Shown here: positions 7,933 through 16,045 of the stretch, one piece after another
How the letters are laid out: each line of letters opens with the position of its first letter
How positions within the stretch are numbered: the first letter of the stretch is position 1
Origin: Prochlorococcus sp. AG-455-E15
GTDB lineage: Bacteria > Cyanobacteriota > Cyanobacteriia > PCC-6307 > Cyanobiaceae
Length of the DNA stretch: 25,895 nt
NCBI GenBank assembly: GCA_003212115.1
Contig: QCQS01000006.1
Coordinates: forward strand, 1-25,895
Direction: 5' to 3'
Notes under the pieces: generated by a model
Databases searched by the model: none
Told to the model about the DNA's origin: nothing
Seen by the model: the letters and a program-made list of their open reading frames with translations, nothing else
Position numbers and translations under genes: made by a program

Positions 7933-8856
7933 ATGAAATTTCTATTCGTAATAGATCCAATTAAAAATATAAATCCCTTGAAAGATTCAACTGCTGCTTT
8001 AATGCAAGCATCATCAAAAAAAAATATTGAAATCTGGAGTTGTACTCCTCAAGACCTGGAAGCTAGAGGTGATGAAGTATGGGCATCTTCCATAAAAGTT
8101 GAAGTAATTCCTTGGATTTCTTTCAAAGAGAATGATTGCATACCTCTCGCCGAATTTAATTGCATTTGGATGAGAAAAGATCCTCCTGTAAATGAGGCTT
8201 ATTTATATGCAACCCATCTTTTAGAAGTTGCCGAAAGAAAAGGAGTAAAAGTAATTAACAAACCCTCGTCGTTAAGAGCGTGGAATGAAAAGCTAGGTGC
8301 TTTAAGATACAGCCACTTAATGGCACCTACAATAGTTGCGAGTAAGGTAAAAGATCTTATTAATTTTGCAAATATAAATAATGAAGTAGTCATAAAACCT
8401 CTAGGAGGAAAAGGTGGTCAAGGTGTTATAAGGATAAATAAAAATTCTCCAGGAATTAAATCAATCATTGAATTAATCACTTCTCAAGAAGAATTACCCG
8501 TTATGATGCAAAAATTTATTCCTGAAGTCGTAGAGGGTGATAAAAGAATAATTATCGTAAACGGAGAAGCAATTGGATCAATAAATAGGATTCCTCAAGG
8601 AGGCGATTTTAGGAGTAATTTAGCGATGGGAGGCAAGGCTGAACACACATTATTAACAGAAAAAGAAAAAAGTATCTGCTCAGAATTATCTCAACACTTC
8701 AAAGATGAGGGTTTATTTTTTGTTGGTATTGATGTAATAAATGGAATGCTTAGCGAGATTAATGTAACCAGTCCAACAGGTTTAAGAGAAATAGAAAATT
8801 TATCCAATAAAAATGTTTCAGAGGAAGTTATTGAAAAATTAGTAGAAATTATCTAG
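7933..8856 (+). CDS. gshB: Glutathione synthetase
   Basis: An ATP-grasp enzyme joining gamma-glutamylcysteine and glycine to form glutathione. The 307 residues include the N-terminal substrate domain with WMRKDPPVNEAY (79-90) and INKPSSLRAWNEKL (108-121), the ATP-grasp lysine and glycine-rich loop VIKPLGGKGGQGV (153-165), GDKRIIIVNGEAIG, and the metal/ATP C-terminal motif EINVTSPTGLREIE. All are characteristic of bacterial GshB. It follows grxC by five bases. No gshA is nearby. The last eight bases overlap the 3' end of the opposing menF gene. Confidence 0.95.
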   Translation: MKFLFVIDPIKNINPLKDSTAALMQASSKKNIEIWSCTPQDLEARGDEVWASSIKVEVIPWISFKENDCIPLAEFNCIWMRKDPPVNEAYLYATHLLEVAERKGVKVINKPSSLRAWNEKLGALRYSHLMAPTIVASKVKDLINFANINNEVVIKPLGGKGGQGVIRINKNSPGIKSIIELITSQEELPVMMQKFIPEVVEGDKRIIIVNGEAIGSINRIPQGGDFRSNLAMGGKAEHTLLTEKEKSICSELSQHFKDEGLFFVGIDVINGMLSEINVTSPTGLREIENLSNKNVSEEVIEKLVEII

Positions 8857-10261
8857 GGTTTTTAGCGCAAAATATCTGTTTTACTATAGATTCAAATTTT
8901 AATTTAATCTCATCTATTTCTTTCTCTAAAACGGAGCCAGAAACTATACCTGAACCTGCAGTAAATTCAATATTTTCTTCAATACATCTTGCGCCTCTTA
9001 TTGCCAAAAGAAATGAAGCATTGCCTGATGAATCAACCCAACCCATTGGAGAAGCATAATTTCCTCTAGGAAAAGACTCAAGAGTGTTTATCCAATCCAA
9101 TGCTGCATTTTTTGGGTATCCACAAACAGCTGGAGATGGATGTAAGTTTTTAAGCAATTCAAAAGGACAAATATTTTCAACTTTAGAGAAAATGAGTGTT
9201 TGCAAATGAGAAATATCTCCAAATGAATTTACCTTGATATCACTTTTTTTAAAGTTTGTTATTTTTGAAACTTCTAAAGATTTAATCAAATGTTGTATTA
9301 CATAATTATGTTCTTTTAAGTCTTTAGCACTTTTTAGGAGTTTCTTAAAATTTGAATTAGTAGAGATAGTTCCAGCAAGAGCCTCTAAAGTTAAATTAGG
9401 TTTAGAGAAAGAAAATAATTTTTCTGGAGATGCTCCAAACAAAATATCCTTACTATTCCTTTTCCAAACGTATCTACATGTATTTGGTTGATTGTTTTTA
9501 AATCTTTTTAAAATTTCTACTAAATCTAATTTATTTTTAAGTTTTATTTTAATCCTATTCGCTAAAACGATCTTTTCTAGGATATCTTTATCTACTAATT
9601 GAATTCCTCTATTTACTACTTTTTTCATGTTTGTTTTAGAAGTTTCTAAGGAGCGTGAGAAATCATCAATAAAAGGGGAATCAAAACTAGTTTTTAAGCC
9701 AGATGATTTTATTAATTCTGAGCCAGAATTAATAACTTGATTTCTAACTGTCCATATTTCTTCAATTAATGTTCTTAATGATGATTTACCTTCAACATGA
9801 CCATTGATTCTTAACCAGCAATTCTTGCCACTTTTAGTAATTAATATTTTTGGTAAAATGGCTTCCAAACTAGGGATATCTGAAGGTAAATTCTTATTAT
9901 TCAAATTTTCAGAGAAAGAAAATAAATAAATTATTTTTGAAAGTGCAGAATTATGCGATTCATTAGTTAAGTTAATTAAATTTTTAAAATTCTCAGAATT
10001 AAACTCTTTTGCTACCTCAAATCTTTTTGGGCCATCCAGAGTAACATATTTACACTTCTCGAAAGCTATATATGAAATGCCATCAGATTCCTCCCAAAAT
10101 GAAGAAAACGGATATTGATTTATTAACAATTCATAAACTTGGAATAAATCAATACAAGGAATCTCAACACAAATACTTACTAATCCAGAATTTTCAACTT
10201 TCTTATCGAAAGAGGAAAATACATCTTTTAAAAAATCTGTTAAGTTTAAATCATTTTTCAT
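8849..10261 (-). CDS. menF: Isochorismate synthase (MenF type)
   Basis: A chorismate-binding-fold enzyme that isomerises chorismate to isochorismate, the first step of menaquinone/phylloquinone synthesis. The conserved core is in the C-terminal half of the 470 residues: DILFGASPEKLFSF, LEALAGTI, LHPSPAVCGYPKNAALDWI, FPRGNYASPMGWVDSSG and the terminal GSGIVSGSVLEKEIDEI block. The N-terminal 190 residues are divergent, as usual in this family. The PAVCG motif and location 101 bases from divergent menA-menC-menE favour isochorismate synthase over anthranilate or aminodeoxychorismate synthase. The 3' end overlaps gshB by eight bases. Confidence 0.93.
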   Translation of the reverse strand: MKNDLNLTDFLKDVFSSFDKKVENSGLVSICVEIPCIDLFQVYELLINQYPFSSFWEESDGISYIAFEKCKYVTLDGPKRFEVAKEFNSENFKNLINLTNESHNSALSKIIYLFSFSENLNNKNLPSDIPSLEAILPKILITKSGKNCWLRINGHVEGKSSLRTLIEEIWTVRNQVINSGSELIKSSGLKTSFDSPFIDDFSRSLETSKTNMKKVVNRGIQLVDKDILEKIVLANRIKIKLKNKLDLVEILKRFKNNQPNTCRYVWKRNSKDILFGASPEKLFSFSKPNLTLEALAGTISTNSNFKKLLKSAKDLKEHNYVIQHLIKSLEVSKITNFKKSDIKVNSFGDISHLQTLIFSKVENICPFELLKNLHPSPAVCGYPKNAALDWINTLESFPRGNYASPMGWVDSSGNASFLLAIRGARCIEENIEFTAGSGIVSGSVLEKEIDEIKLKFESIVKQIFCAKNPR

Positions 10262-10362
10262 TACTTATTGAAAATAACTAAAAATGATGCAATAAAGTAA
10301 AAAATGTAACTCAATTTATAAACTACATTCAATAATTATCTAATTATGCGTGTTAATTAACA
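10262..10362. promoter_or_regulatory. Divergent menF/menA control region
   Basis: This 101-base spacer is one of the longer gaps in the window and separates menF from the oppositely transcribed menA-menC-menE genes. It is nearly pure A/T apart from a GCGTG at about 10348-10352. A TATAAA lies about 45 bases before menA. No clear -35 box, inverted repeat or ribosome site is visible. Sharing the spacer would allow joint control of the pathway genes, which is inference. Confidence 0.3.
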
Positions 10363-11280
10363 ATGGACGAAGATAAAAAAAAATTATGGAAAAAAGCAAT
10401 AAAATGGCCTCTTTATTCTGTTGCCATACTTCCAGTTTTAATAACAGGGGCTTACTTGCTCAATCAATATGAAGAGGTAAAAATTTATAATTTGATTTCA
10501 TTTACTTTAGCTGCAATTTTGATATTACTTTGGGAAAATCTAACTAATGATTTATACGACGCAGAAACAGGAATCGATGAATTTAAATTCCATTCAATTG
10601 TAAATCTTGTAAAAAATAAAAAAATAATTGCATTTATTGCATATACATCTTTAGTTATTGGTTTATTAATAATTTTAATTATTTCAGTATCAACAAGTAT
10701 AAACATTTTTATTTTGGTGGCAGCTTGCTGCTTCTTAGGATATTTATATCAAGGTCCTCCTTTTAGATTGGGCTATCAAGGTTTAGGAGAACCATTATGC
10801 TGGCTTGCATTTGGACCTTTTGCGTACTCTGCAGTCTTAATTGCGTTAAATCCGTCTAATATTTACTTCGAAGATATTCCATGGAAAGTTTCTTTATTAC
10901 TTGGTTCAGGACCTTCCTTGGCAACAACTCTTGTATTATTTTGCTCTCATTTTCATCAAATTTCTGAAGATAAAAAGCATGGGAAAAATTCACCTTTAGT
11001 TCGCTTAGGAGCAAAAAAAGGTTCTCAATTTGTGCCTTGGATAATTTTTACAATATATATTTTTCAATTTTTCACAATAGTTTATGGATTTATTCCAGTG
11101 TTTTGCATCCTTTATTTGCTTAGTTTCCCACAAGCAATAAGACTTATAAATTTATTAAAATCTTCGTATGCAAAACCTTCTGCAATAAAAAATTGCAAAT
11201 TCGTCGCAATAAAATTTCAAACTCTTAATGGAATTGGTTTAATCACAGGATTAATATTTAATTACTTGCTAAATAAATGA
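10363..11280 (+). CDS. menA: 1,4-dihydroxy-2-naphthoate prenyl/phytyltransferase
   Basis: A UbiA-superfamily membrane enzyme that attaches the isoprenoid tail to dihydroxynaphthoate; in cyanobacteria the tail is phytyl and the end product is phylloquinone for photosystem I. The 305-residue protein has about eight hydrophobic helices. The first Asp-rich diphosphate-binding motif is NDLYDAETGID at 62-72 (N62, D63, D66). The second loop lies near HFHQISEDKKHGKNSPLVRLG, with D and K residues in the usual place. Start ATG at 10363. The stop overlaps the start of menC as ATGA (11277-11280), which implies translational coupling. Confidence 0.94.
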   Translation: MDEDKKKLWKKAIKWPLYSVAILPVLITGAYLLNQYEEVKIYNLISFTLAAILILLWENLTNDLYDAETGIDEFKFHSIVNLVKNKKIIAFIAYTSLVIGLLIILIISVSTSINIFILVAACCFLGYLYQGPPFRLGYQGLGEPLCWLAFGPFAYSAVLIALNPSNIYFEDIPWKVSLLLGSGPSLATTLVLFCSHFHQISEDKKHGKNSPLVRLGAKKGSQFVPWIIFTIYIFQFFTIVYGFIPVFCILYLLSFPQAIRLINLLKSSYAKPSAIKNCKFVAIKFQTLNGIGLITGLIFNYLLNK

Positions 11281-12242
11281 ACTTAATATTTCAAAAAAAA
11301 TCTTATAGCTTTAAGTTATCGGCCAAAGTAGAAAATTCTAAAACCAATTACCACACAAAATCGGGTTGGATAATTAAATTAATAAGTAATGATAAAAAAA
11401 TAGGGTTTGGAGAAGTTTCACCGCTACATAAAAAAGACTTAAAAAAGTGTGCGAAACAACTAGATATGATCCCTGAGTATATAGAGGAATTTAATTTATC
11501 TGAGCAAATAAATATTTTTCACCCATGTATTCAATCTGCAATAAATTCTGCATTAGCTGAGATCAATGGAAAAATAATTTTTAAAGAAAACTACTACTTT
11601 GATGAAATTGGTAAAACAGCCATATTGTTAAATCATGAAAATGTAGTTTCAGATCTAAATGATATCAAAAAAAGGCATTGTGATATTGGAAAATCATTAA
11701 CCTTAAAATGGAAAGTAGCACTAAAAAATAACCATGAGGAAGAAGCAGAATTAGAAGAAATTTTAAGCAAAATAGGTAATAATATTAAGTTAAGAATAGA
11801 TGCTAATGGTTCTTGGGGAAGAGACATAGCTAATAGATGGGCTGACATTTTGAAAGATAATAAAAATATAGATTGGTTAGAGCAACCTCTCTGTGTTGAT
11901 GATATTGATGGACTAACAGAACTCAACAAAAAAATCCCTATAGCTTTAGACGAATCACTTTTAAAATTTCCAACTTTGATTGATGAGTGGAAGGGTTGGC
12001 AAATCAGAAGGCCTTCTCAAGAAAATAATCCAGTTAAACTTTTAAGAGAATTAGAAAATAAAAAAGCTTTAATATCTATAAGTACCTCATTTGAAACTGG
12101 AATAGGAAAGAGATGGCTCCATCATTTATCTTCTCTACAATTACAAGGACCCACTCCAAAAGTTCCTGGTTTAGCTATGAATAAATTCCCTAATTCGTTT
12201 CTATTTTTAAATGAAGCAAAAAAGATATGGGATCTCCTATGA
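11277..12242 (+). CDS. menC: o-Succinylbenzoate synthase
   Basis: An enolase-superfamily dehydratase making o-succinylbenzoate from SHCHC. Of 321 residues, the capping domain is about 1-110 and the barrel follows. The KxK base motif is LKWKV (K144, K146). The metal ligands are D175 in LRIDANGSWG, E202 in WLEQPL and D225 in ALDES. Spacing between them is close to the E. coli enzyme. The second catalytic Lys (K235 in E. coli, normally xKP) aligns with R245 in WQIRRPS, so this position is Arg here. The frame overlaps menA by four bases at its start and menE by four at its end, which places it firmly in the men unit. Confidence 0.93.
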   Translation: MNLIFQKKSYSFKLSAKVENSKTNYHTKSGWIIKLISNDKKIGFGEVSPLHKKDLKKCAKQLDMIPEYIEEFNLSEQINIFHPCIQSAINSALAEINGKIIFKENYYFDEIGKTAILLNHENVVSDLNDIKKRHCDIGKSLTLKWKVALKNNHEEEAELEEILSKIGNNIKLRIDANGSWGRDIANRWADILKDNKNIDWLEQPLCVDDIDGLTELNKKIPIALDESLLKFPTLIDEWKGWQIRRPSQENNPVKLLRELENKKALISISTSFETGIGKRWLHHLSSLQLQGPTPKVPGLAMNKFPNSFLFLNEAKKIWDLL

Positions 12243-13438
12243 AAAATAAAATTCATACTATTGAAGTTGAAAATAACGAAATTCAATCTGTAGAAAAAAT
12301 TCTTGAAAAAATTAGGGAGAATAAAATTATATATGTAAAAAACAAATTTTATGAAGACGAAGATTTATTAGATTCAATTACTGAAAATGGGCCAGCAATT
12401 ATCTTAAACAGTAGTGGGAGTTCTGGAAAACCTAGAAAATGTTTTCACCATTTAAATAATCTTATATTATCTGCAACTACATCAGGTCAATGGCTAATAG
12501 AGCAAGGATTTGAATTACAAAACTGCTTAATTTTAAATACTTTACCCCTGAACCATATAAGTGGATTAATGCCAATTTTTAGAAGTCAAACTTGGGGATG
12601 TGATTGTATTAATATTTCTCCGAATTTGATAAAAAAAACTCGAGAACTTTTACTTTTCACAATTAAATTTAAAAAAAACAACAAACACTTGATTACTTCA
12701 TTAGTACCTACCCAATTACAAAGACTTTTATCTCAAAAAGATGGAATGAGTTGGCTAAAAATTTTTGATCTAATTTGGGTTGGTGGAGCTTCAATTTCAT
12801 ACGAAACTGCAGAACAATGTATAAAAGAAAAAATAAAATTAGCACCTTGTTACGGCTCAACTGAAACAGCAGCAATGGTTACGAGTTTAAAACCAAAAGA
12901 ATTCTTAATGGGTTTTAAAAATGTTGGAGAAATACTACCTGATACAAAAATAAGAATTAACACACAAGGATTAATCGAAATAAAATCAGCCAGAATTGGA
13001 ATCGAAATAAAAGACTCTTCAAAAACTGAAAATTTCAAAAATAAAAATGGGTGGTGGCAAACAGGTGATTTAGGTGAAATTAATCATATAAATAATTCAT
13101 TATATTTAGACTTTCTTGGTAGAAGTGATAACGCTTTTAATTCTGGAGGAGAAATCGTTTTTCCAAAAGTAATTGAATCTCGATTAACTGATTTCATTAT
13201 GAAAGAAAATATCCCAATTAATAAATTCAATATATCAAAAGTGTCCGACAAATTATGGGGAAATAAAATTAAAATAATTTTGGAATATAAAGAACATACA
13301 AATCATAAAAATATTGAAAATTCATTAGATTTATTAAAAAAATTTTCTCAAAGTTGGCCTAAACATGAAAAACCTGAAAAGTGGATTGTTAAAAAAAATA
13401 CCACTGCAGAAAAAATAAACTATAAATTTAAAAAATAA
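12239..13438 (+). CDS. menE: o-Succinylbenzoate-CoA ligase
   Basis: An ANL-superfamily adenylate-forming enzyme that activates o-succinylbenzoate to its CoA ester. Visible motifs are the phosphate loop LNSSGSSGKPRK, APCYGSTETAAMV (adenine/aryl pocket), WWQTGDLGEI and DFLGRSDNAFNSGGE (hinge). The C-terminal catalytic Lys is probably the K in NTTAEKINY, where the family's usual Gly before it is Glu. I chose ATG at 12239, which makes a four-base ATGA overlap with the menC stop like that of menA/menC, giving 399 residues. A further in-frame ATG at 12227 would add only four residues. The protein is short for the superfamily but usual for cyanobacterial MenE. Confidence 0.92.
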   Translation: MKNKIHTIEVENNEIQSVEKILEKIRENKIIYVKNKFYEDEDLLDSITENGPAIILNSSGSSGKPRKCFHHLNNLILSATTSGQWLIEQGFELQNCLILNTLPLNHISGLMPIFRSQTWGCDCINISPNLIKKTRELLLFTIKFKKNNKHLITSLVPTQLQRLLSQKDGMSWLKIFDLIWVGGASISYETAEQCIKEKIKLAPCYGSTETAAMVTSLKPKEFLMGFKNVGEILPDTKIRINTQGLIEIKSARIGIEIKDSSKTENFKNKNGWWQTGDLGEINHINNSLYLDFLGRSDNAFNSGGEIVFPKVIESRLTDFIMKENIPINKFNISKVSDKLWGNKIKIILEYKEHTNHKNIENSLDLLKKFSQSWPKHEKPEKWIVKKNTTAEKINYKFKK

Positions 13439-13460
13439 TAATTAGCATTCTTTTAAATTT
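13424..13460. terminator. Possible bidirectional terminator hairpin between menE and menI
   Basis: A perfect 10-base inverted repeat, AAATTTAAAA at 13424-13433 and TTTTAAATTT at 13451-13460, with a 17-base loop, spans the stop codons of the convergent menE and thioesterase genes. The stem is A/T only, so stability is poor, and such repeats can occur by chance in this base composition. The symmetric position at two gene ends is the main support. Confidence 0.3.
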
Positions 13461-13894
13461 GTGCTTACATTTGAAGCCTCTATCCATCTTTCTAACTGAT
13501 CGGGAAGTTCTATTTTATTTCTTGAATCAACATCTAAAGAACAATGTATTATTTTTCCTTCTGCTGCTTTATTTCCATTTTTTATAAATAAGCTATTTAC
13601 CTGGAACAAATGTGTATTGATTTTATGAGGAGAAATTTTTACTTTTAAGAAATCTCCAATTTTTATAGGCGCAAAAAAGTTGGCTTCGCAATTTACTATG
13701 GGAAAAATAATTTGACTTTTACGAATAGAAAAATCTGGAAAAATATCTTGATATGGAATTCCATAAATTTCGATACTCTCTTCCCAAGCTTCGTGCGACC
13801 ATTTTAATAAGTTATGAAAATGAATTACACCTGCAGAATCACAATCACCGAATCTTACCTTCTTCTGCAATATCAACCAGTCAGCGGGTTTCAT
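13442..13894 (-). CDS. menI: 1,4-dihydroxy-2-naphthoyl-CoA thioesterase (hotdog fold)
   Basis: A 150-residue 4HBT-type hotdog thioesterase. The catalytic region is VRFGDCDSAGVIHFHNLLKW, with D17 and D19 before the AG turn; one of these aligns with the catalytic Asp of 4-hydroxybenzoyl-CoA thioesterase, followed by the helix WSHEAWEESIE. In cyanobacteria the DHNA-CoA hydrolase of phylloquinone synthesis belongs to this group. Its stop is three bases from that of menE, next to menF/A/C/E, which supports that role over a generic acyl-CoA thioesterase. It is on the other strand from menE and nine bases behind ndhH, so it is likely cotranscribed with ndhH. Confidence 0.85.
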   Translation of the reverse strand: MKPADWLILQKKVRFGDCDSAGVIHFHNLLKWSHEAWEESIEIYGIPYQDIFPDFSIRKSQIIFPIVNCEANFFAPIKIGDFLKVKISPHKINTHLFQVNSLFIKNGNKAAEGKIIHCSLDVDSRNKIELPDQLERWIEASNVSTNLKEC

Positions 13895-13903
13895 TTAAAG
13901 AAC

Positions 13904-15091
13904 TTATCTATCAACAGATCCCATAATGACATCTATTGAGCCAAGAATTGCCATAATATCGGCGATTTTGGCACCTTTAAGAATATGAGGCAATATTTGC
14001 AGATTATTTAAATCAGCTGCTCTGATTTTAAATCTCCATGGGGTAACTTCATTATTTCCTTGAATGAATACACCTATTTCTCCCTTACCGGACTCTAATC
14101 TTGTATACAATTCTCCGTTAGGAATTTTAAAAGTTGGAGCAACCTTCTTAGCTACATATTGATAGTCCATACCAAATATTTCACTTTTCTTATCTTCAGT
14201 CGCCATTCTTTGAGCTTCCAAATTTTCTGTTGGACCTCCTGGAATCATTTTACAGGCTTGGCGAATGATACTTAGCGATTGTCTCATCTCTTCGACTCTC
14301 ACTCGATATCTCGCATAACAATCACCTTCTTTTTCTGAAGCAATCTGCCAATCAAAATCGTCATAACATTCATAACTATCGACTTTCCTTAAATCCCAGG
14401 AAACTCCAGAAGCTCTAAGCATTGGCCCAGACAAAGACCAATTAATTGCCTGGTCTCTTTGTATTGTTCCCAGACCTTCAATTCTTTTTCTAAAAATAGG
14501 GTTATTTGTGATTAATTTTTCGTACTCATCAATCTTAGGTCCAAACCAATCACAAAAGTCTATACATTTTTCTAACCATCCGTATGGAAGATCACATGCG
14601 ACACCACCTATCCTAAAGAAATTATTATTTATCAACCTCTGTCCAGTAGCAGCTTCCCAAAGATCATATATCATTTCTCTTTCTCTAAAAATATAGAAAA
14701 ATGGAGTTTGAGCTCCTACGTCTGCCAAAAAGGGGCCGAGCCACAAAAGATGATTAGCAATACGATTGAGTTCTAGCATTAGAACTCTGATGTAACTAGC
14801 TCTTTTAGGAACTGGAATATTAGCTAATCTTTCAGGAGCATTTACTACAATAGCTTCATAAAACATTCCTGCTGCATAATCCATTCTGCTTACATAAGGG
14901 ACATACATTACATTTGTCCTATTTTCAGCTATCTTTTCCATTCCTCTATGTAAATATCCAATTACTGGCTCACAATCAATGACATTCTCACCATCAAGAG
15001 TTACAACTAACCTTAAAACCCCATGCATTGAGGGATGGTGAGGGCCAAAATTGACCACCATTGGTTCTGTTCTAGTCTCTAGCTGAGCCAT
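13904..15091 (-). CDS. ndhH: NAD(P)H-quinone oxidoreductase subunit H (49 kDa type)
   Basis: A peripheral-arm subunit of the cyanobacterial thylakoid NDH-1 complex, which oxidises reduced ferredoxin, passes electrons to plastoquinone and serves cyclic flow and respiration. The 395-residue length and the NuoD/NdhH sequence are clear: VNFGPHHPSMHGVLRL near 14-29 (quinone pocket), GYLHRGMEKIAE at about 44-55, MYVPYVSRMDYAAGM, GVGAQTPFF-like DVGAQTPFFY at about 124-133, GRE-type YECYDDFDW, and the C-terminal DIMAILGSIDVIMGSVDR. It diverges from rsmH with 38 bases between them and is followed nine bases later by the menI candidate. The other subunit here, ndhA, is 10 kb away. Confidence 0.97.
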   Translation of the reverse strand: MAQLETRTEPMVVNFGPHHPSMHGVLRLVVTLDGENVIDCEPVIGYLHRGMEKIAENRTNVMYVPYVSRMDYAAGMFYEAIVVNAPERLANIPVPKRASYIRVLMLELNRIANHLLWLGPFLADVGAQTPFFYIFREREMIYDLWEAATGQRLINNNFFRIGGVACDLPYGWLEKCIDFCDWFGPKIDEYEKLITNNPIFRKRIEGLGTIQRDQAINWSLSGPMLRASGVSWDLRKVDSYECYDDFDWQIASEKEGDCYARYRVRVEEMRQSLSIIRQACKMIPGGPTENLEAQRMATEDKKSEIFGMDYQYVAKKVAPTFKIPNGELYTRLESGKGEIGVFIQGNNEVTPWRFKIRAADLNNLQILPHILKGAKIADIMAILGSIDVIMGSVDR

Positions 15092-15129
15092 TCGAAATTT
15101 AACTTCTAAATAAATCTTAGTCGAAAGTT

Positions 15130-16032
15130 ATGCAAACTGACCTATCTGATTCATCTTTTTTCAATCATAAATCAGTTATGACAGATGAGATTATGGCCTC
15201 ATTAGAGCATTACCCATTAATCCATAACAACCAACTTAAAGGAATAGACGCAACTTTAGGCGGAGGCGGGCACTCTTATCATTTATTGAGAAAATATTCG
15301 GATTTAAATATAATTGGACTTGATCAAGATCCATTCGCAAGAAAATCAGCTTCAAAAAAACTTGATGAATTTAAAAATAGGCTTGATATTAGGGCTGCAA
15401 ATTTTGCGGATTTTATGCCAAAAGAAAAAGTTTCTTTTGTGATTGCAGATCTTGGGGTAAATAGCAACCAAATTGATGACCCTAAAAGAGGATTTAGTTT
15501 CCAAAAAGATGGTCCGCTTGATATGCGCATGAATCCTTTTCTTGAGGTTGATGCAGAGAAATTAATTGAGTCTTTAAATGAAAGAGATCTAGCTAACCTA
15601 ATTTATAAATATGGAGAAGAGAGATTATCAAGAAAGATTGCTAGGAAAATAAAAATGGATTTGAAGGAAAATGGGAAATATTCTGGAACAAAAGAATTAG
15701 CCTATTCTATTGCAGGCTGCTTTCCACCAAAACAAAGATATAAAAAAATACACCCAGCAACAAGAACATTTCAAGCACTAAGAATTGCTGTCAATAAAGA
15801 AATTGAAGTATTAGAAAAATTTTTGCAAGTTGTCCCTGAATGGATTTTGCCAGGAGGTATTATTTCTATTATTAGTTTTCATTCCCTAGAGGATAGGTTA
15901 GTTAAAAATTCTTTTAAGAATGATCAAAGACTAAAAAACCTGACAAAAAAGCCAATAACTCCTTCCGAACAAGAAATCAAACTCAATAAAAGAGCTAGAA
16001 GTGGAAAGTTAAGAATTGCTCAATTAAAATAA
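15130..16032 (+). CDS. rsmH: 16S rRNA (cytosine-1402-N4)-methyltransferase RsmH
   Basis: An S-adenosylmethionine-dependent methyltransferase (older name MraW) that modifies C1402 in the decoding centre of 16S rRNA. In the 300 residues, HKSVMTDEIMASL (about 13-25) is the conserved N-terminal block, GIDATLGGGGHSYHLL (about 39-54) the SAM motif I, IADLGVNSNQID and RGFSFQKDGPLDMRM the catalytic region. IISFHSLEDRLVKNSF and SGKLRIAQ form the C-terminal blocks. ATG at 15130 gives a typical length. It is not next to ftsL or other division genes, unlike in many bacteria. The stop is 13 bases from that of the opposing cysteine desulfurase. Confidence 0.96.
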   Translation: MQTDLSDSSFFNHKSVMTDEIMASLEHYPLIHNNQLKGIDATLGGGGHSYHLLRKYSDLNIIGLDQDPFARKSASKKLDEFKNRLDIRAANFADFMPKEKVSFVIADLGVNSNQIDDPKRGFSFQKDGPLDMRMNPFLEVDAEKLIESLNERDLANLIYKYGEERLSRKIARKIKMDLKENGKYSGTKELAYSIAGCFPPKQRYKKIHPATRTFQALRIAVNKEIEVLEKFLQVVPEWILPGGIISIISFHSLEDRLVKNSFKNDQRLKNLTKKPITPSEQEIKLNKRARSGKLRIAQLK

Positions 16033-16045
16033 GATCCAATAATTT

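Noticed and set aside
10072..10281. A 69-codon open frame on the + strand within menF.
   Set aside because: It lies antisense inside a well-supported gene and shows no recognisable protein features; similar antisense frames elsewhere in the window were dropped for the same reason.
12227..12238. An upstream ATG for menE adding MGSP.
   Set aside because: The ATGA overlap at 12239 matches the menA/menC junction and is the more usual coupled start.
15092..15126. TCGAAA at 15092-15097 and 15121-15126 between ndhH and rsmH, considered as a regulator repeat.
   Set aside because: Only six bases, 29 apart, with no symmetry or promoter fit; too weak to call.
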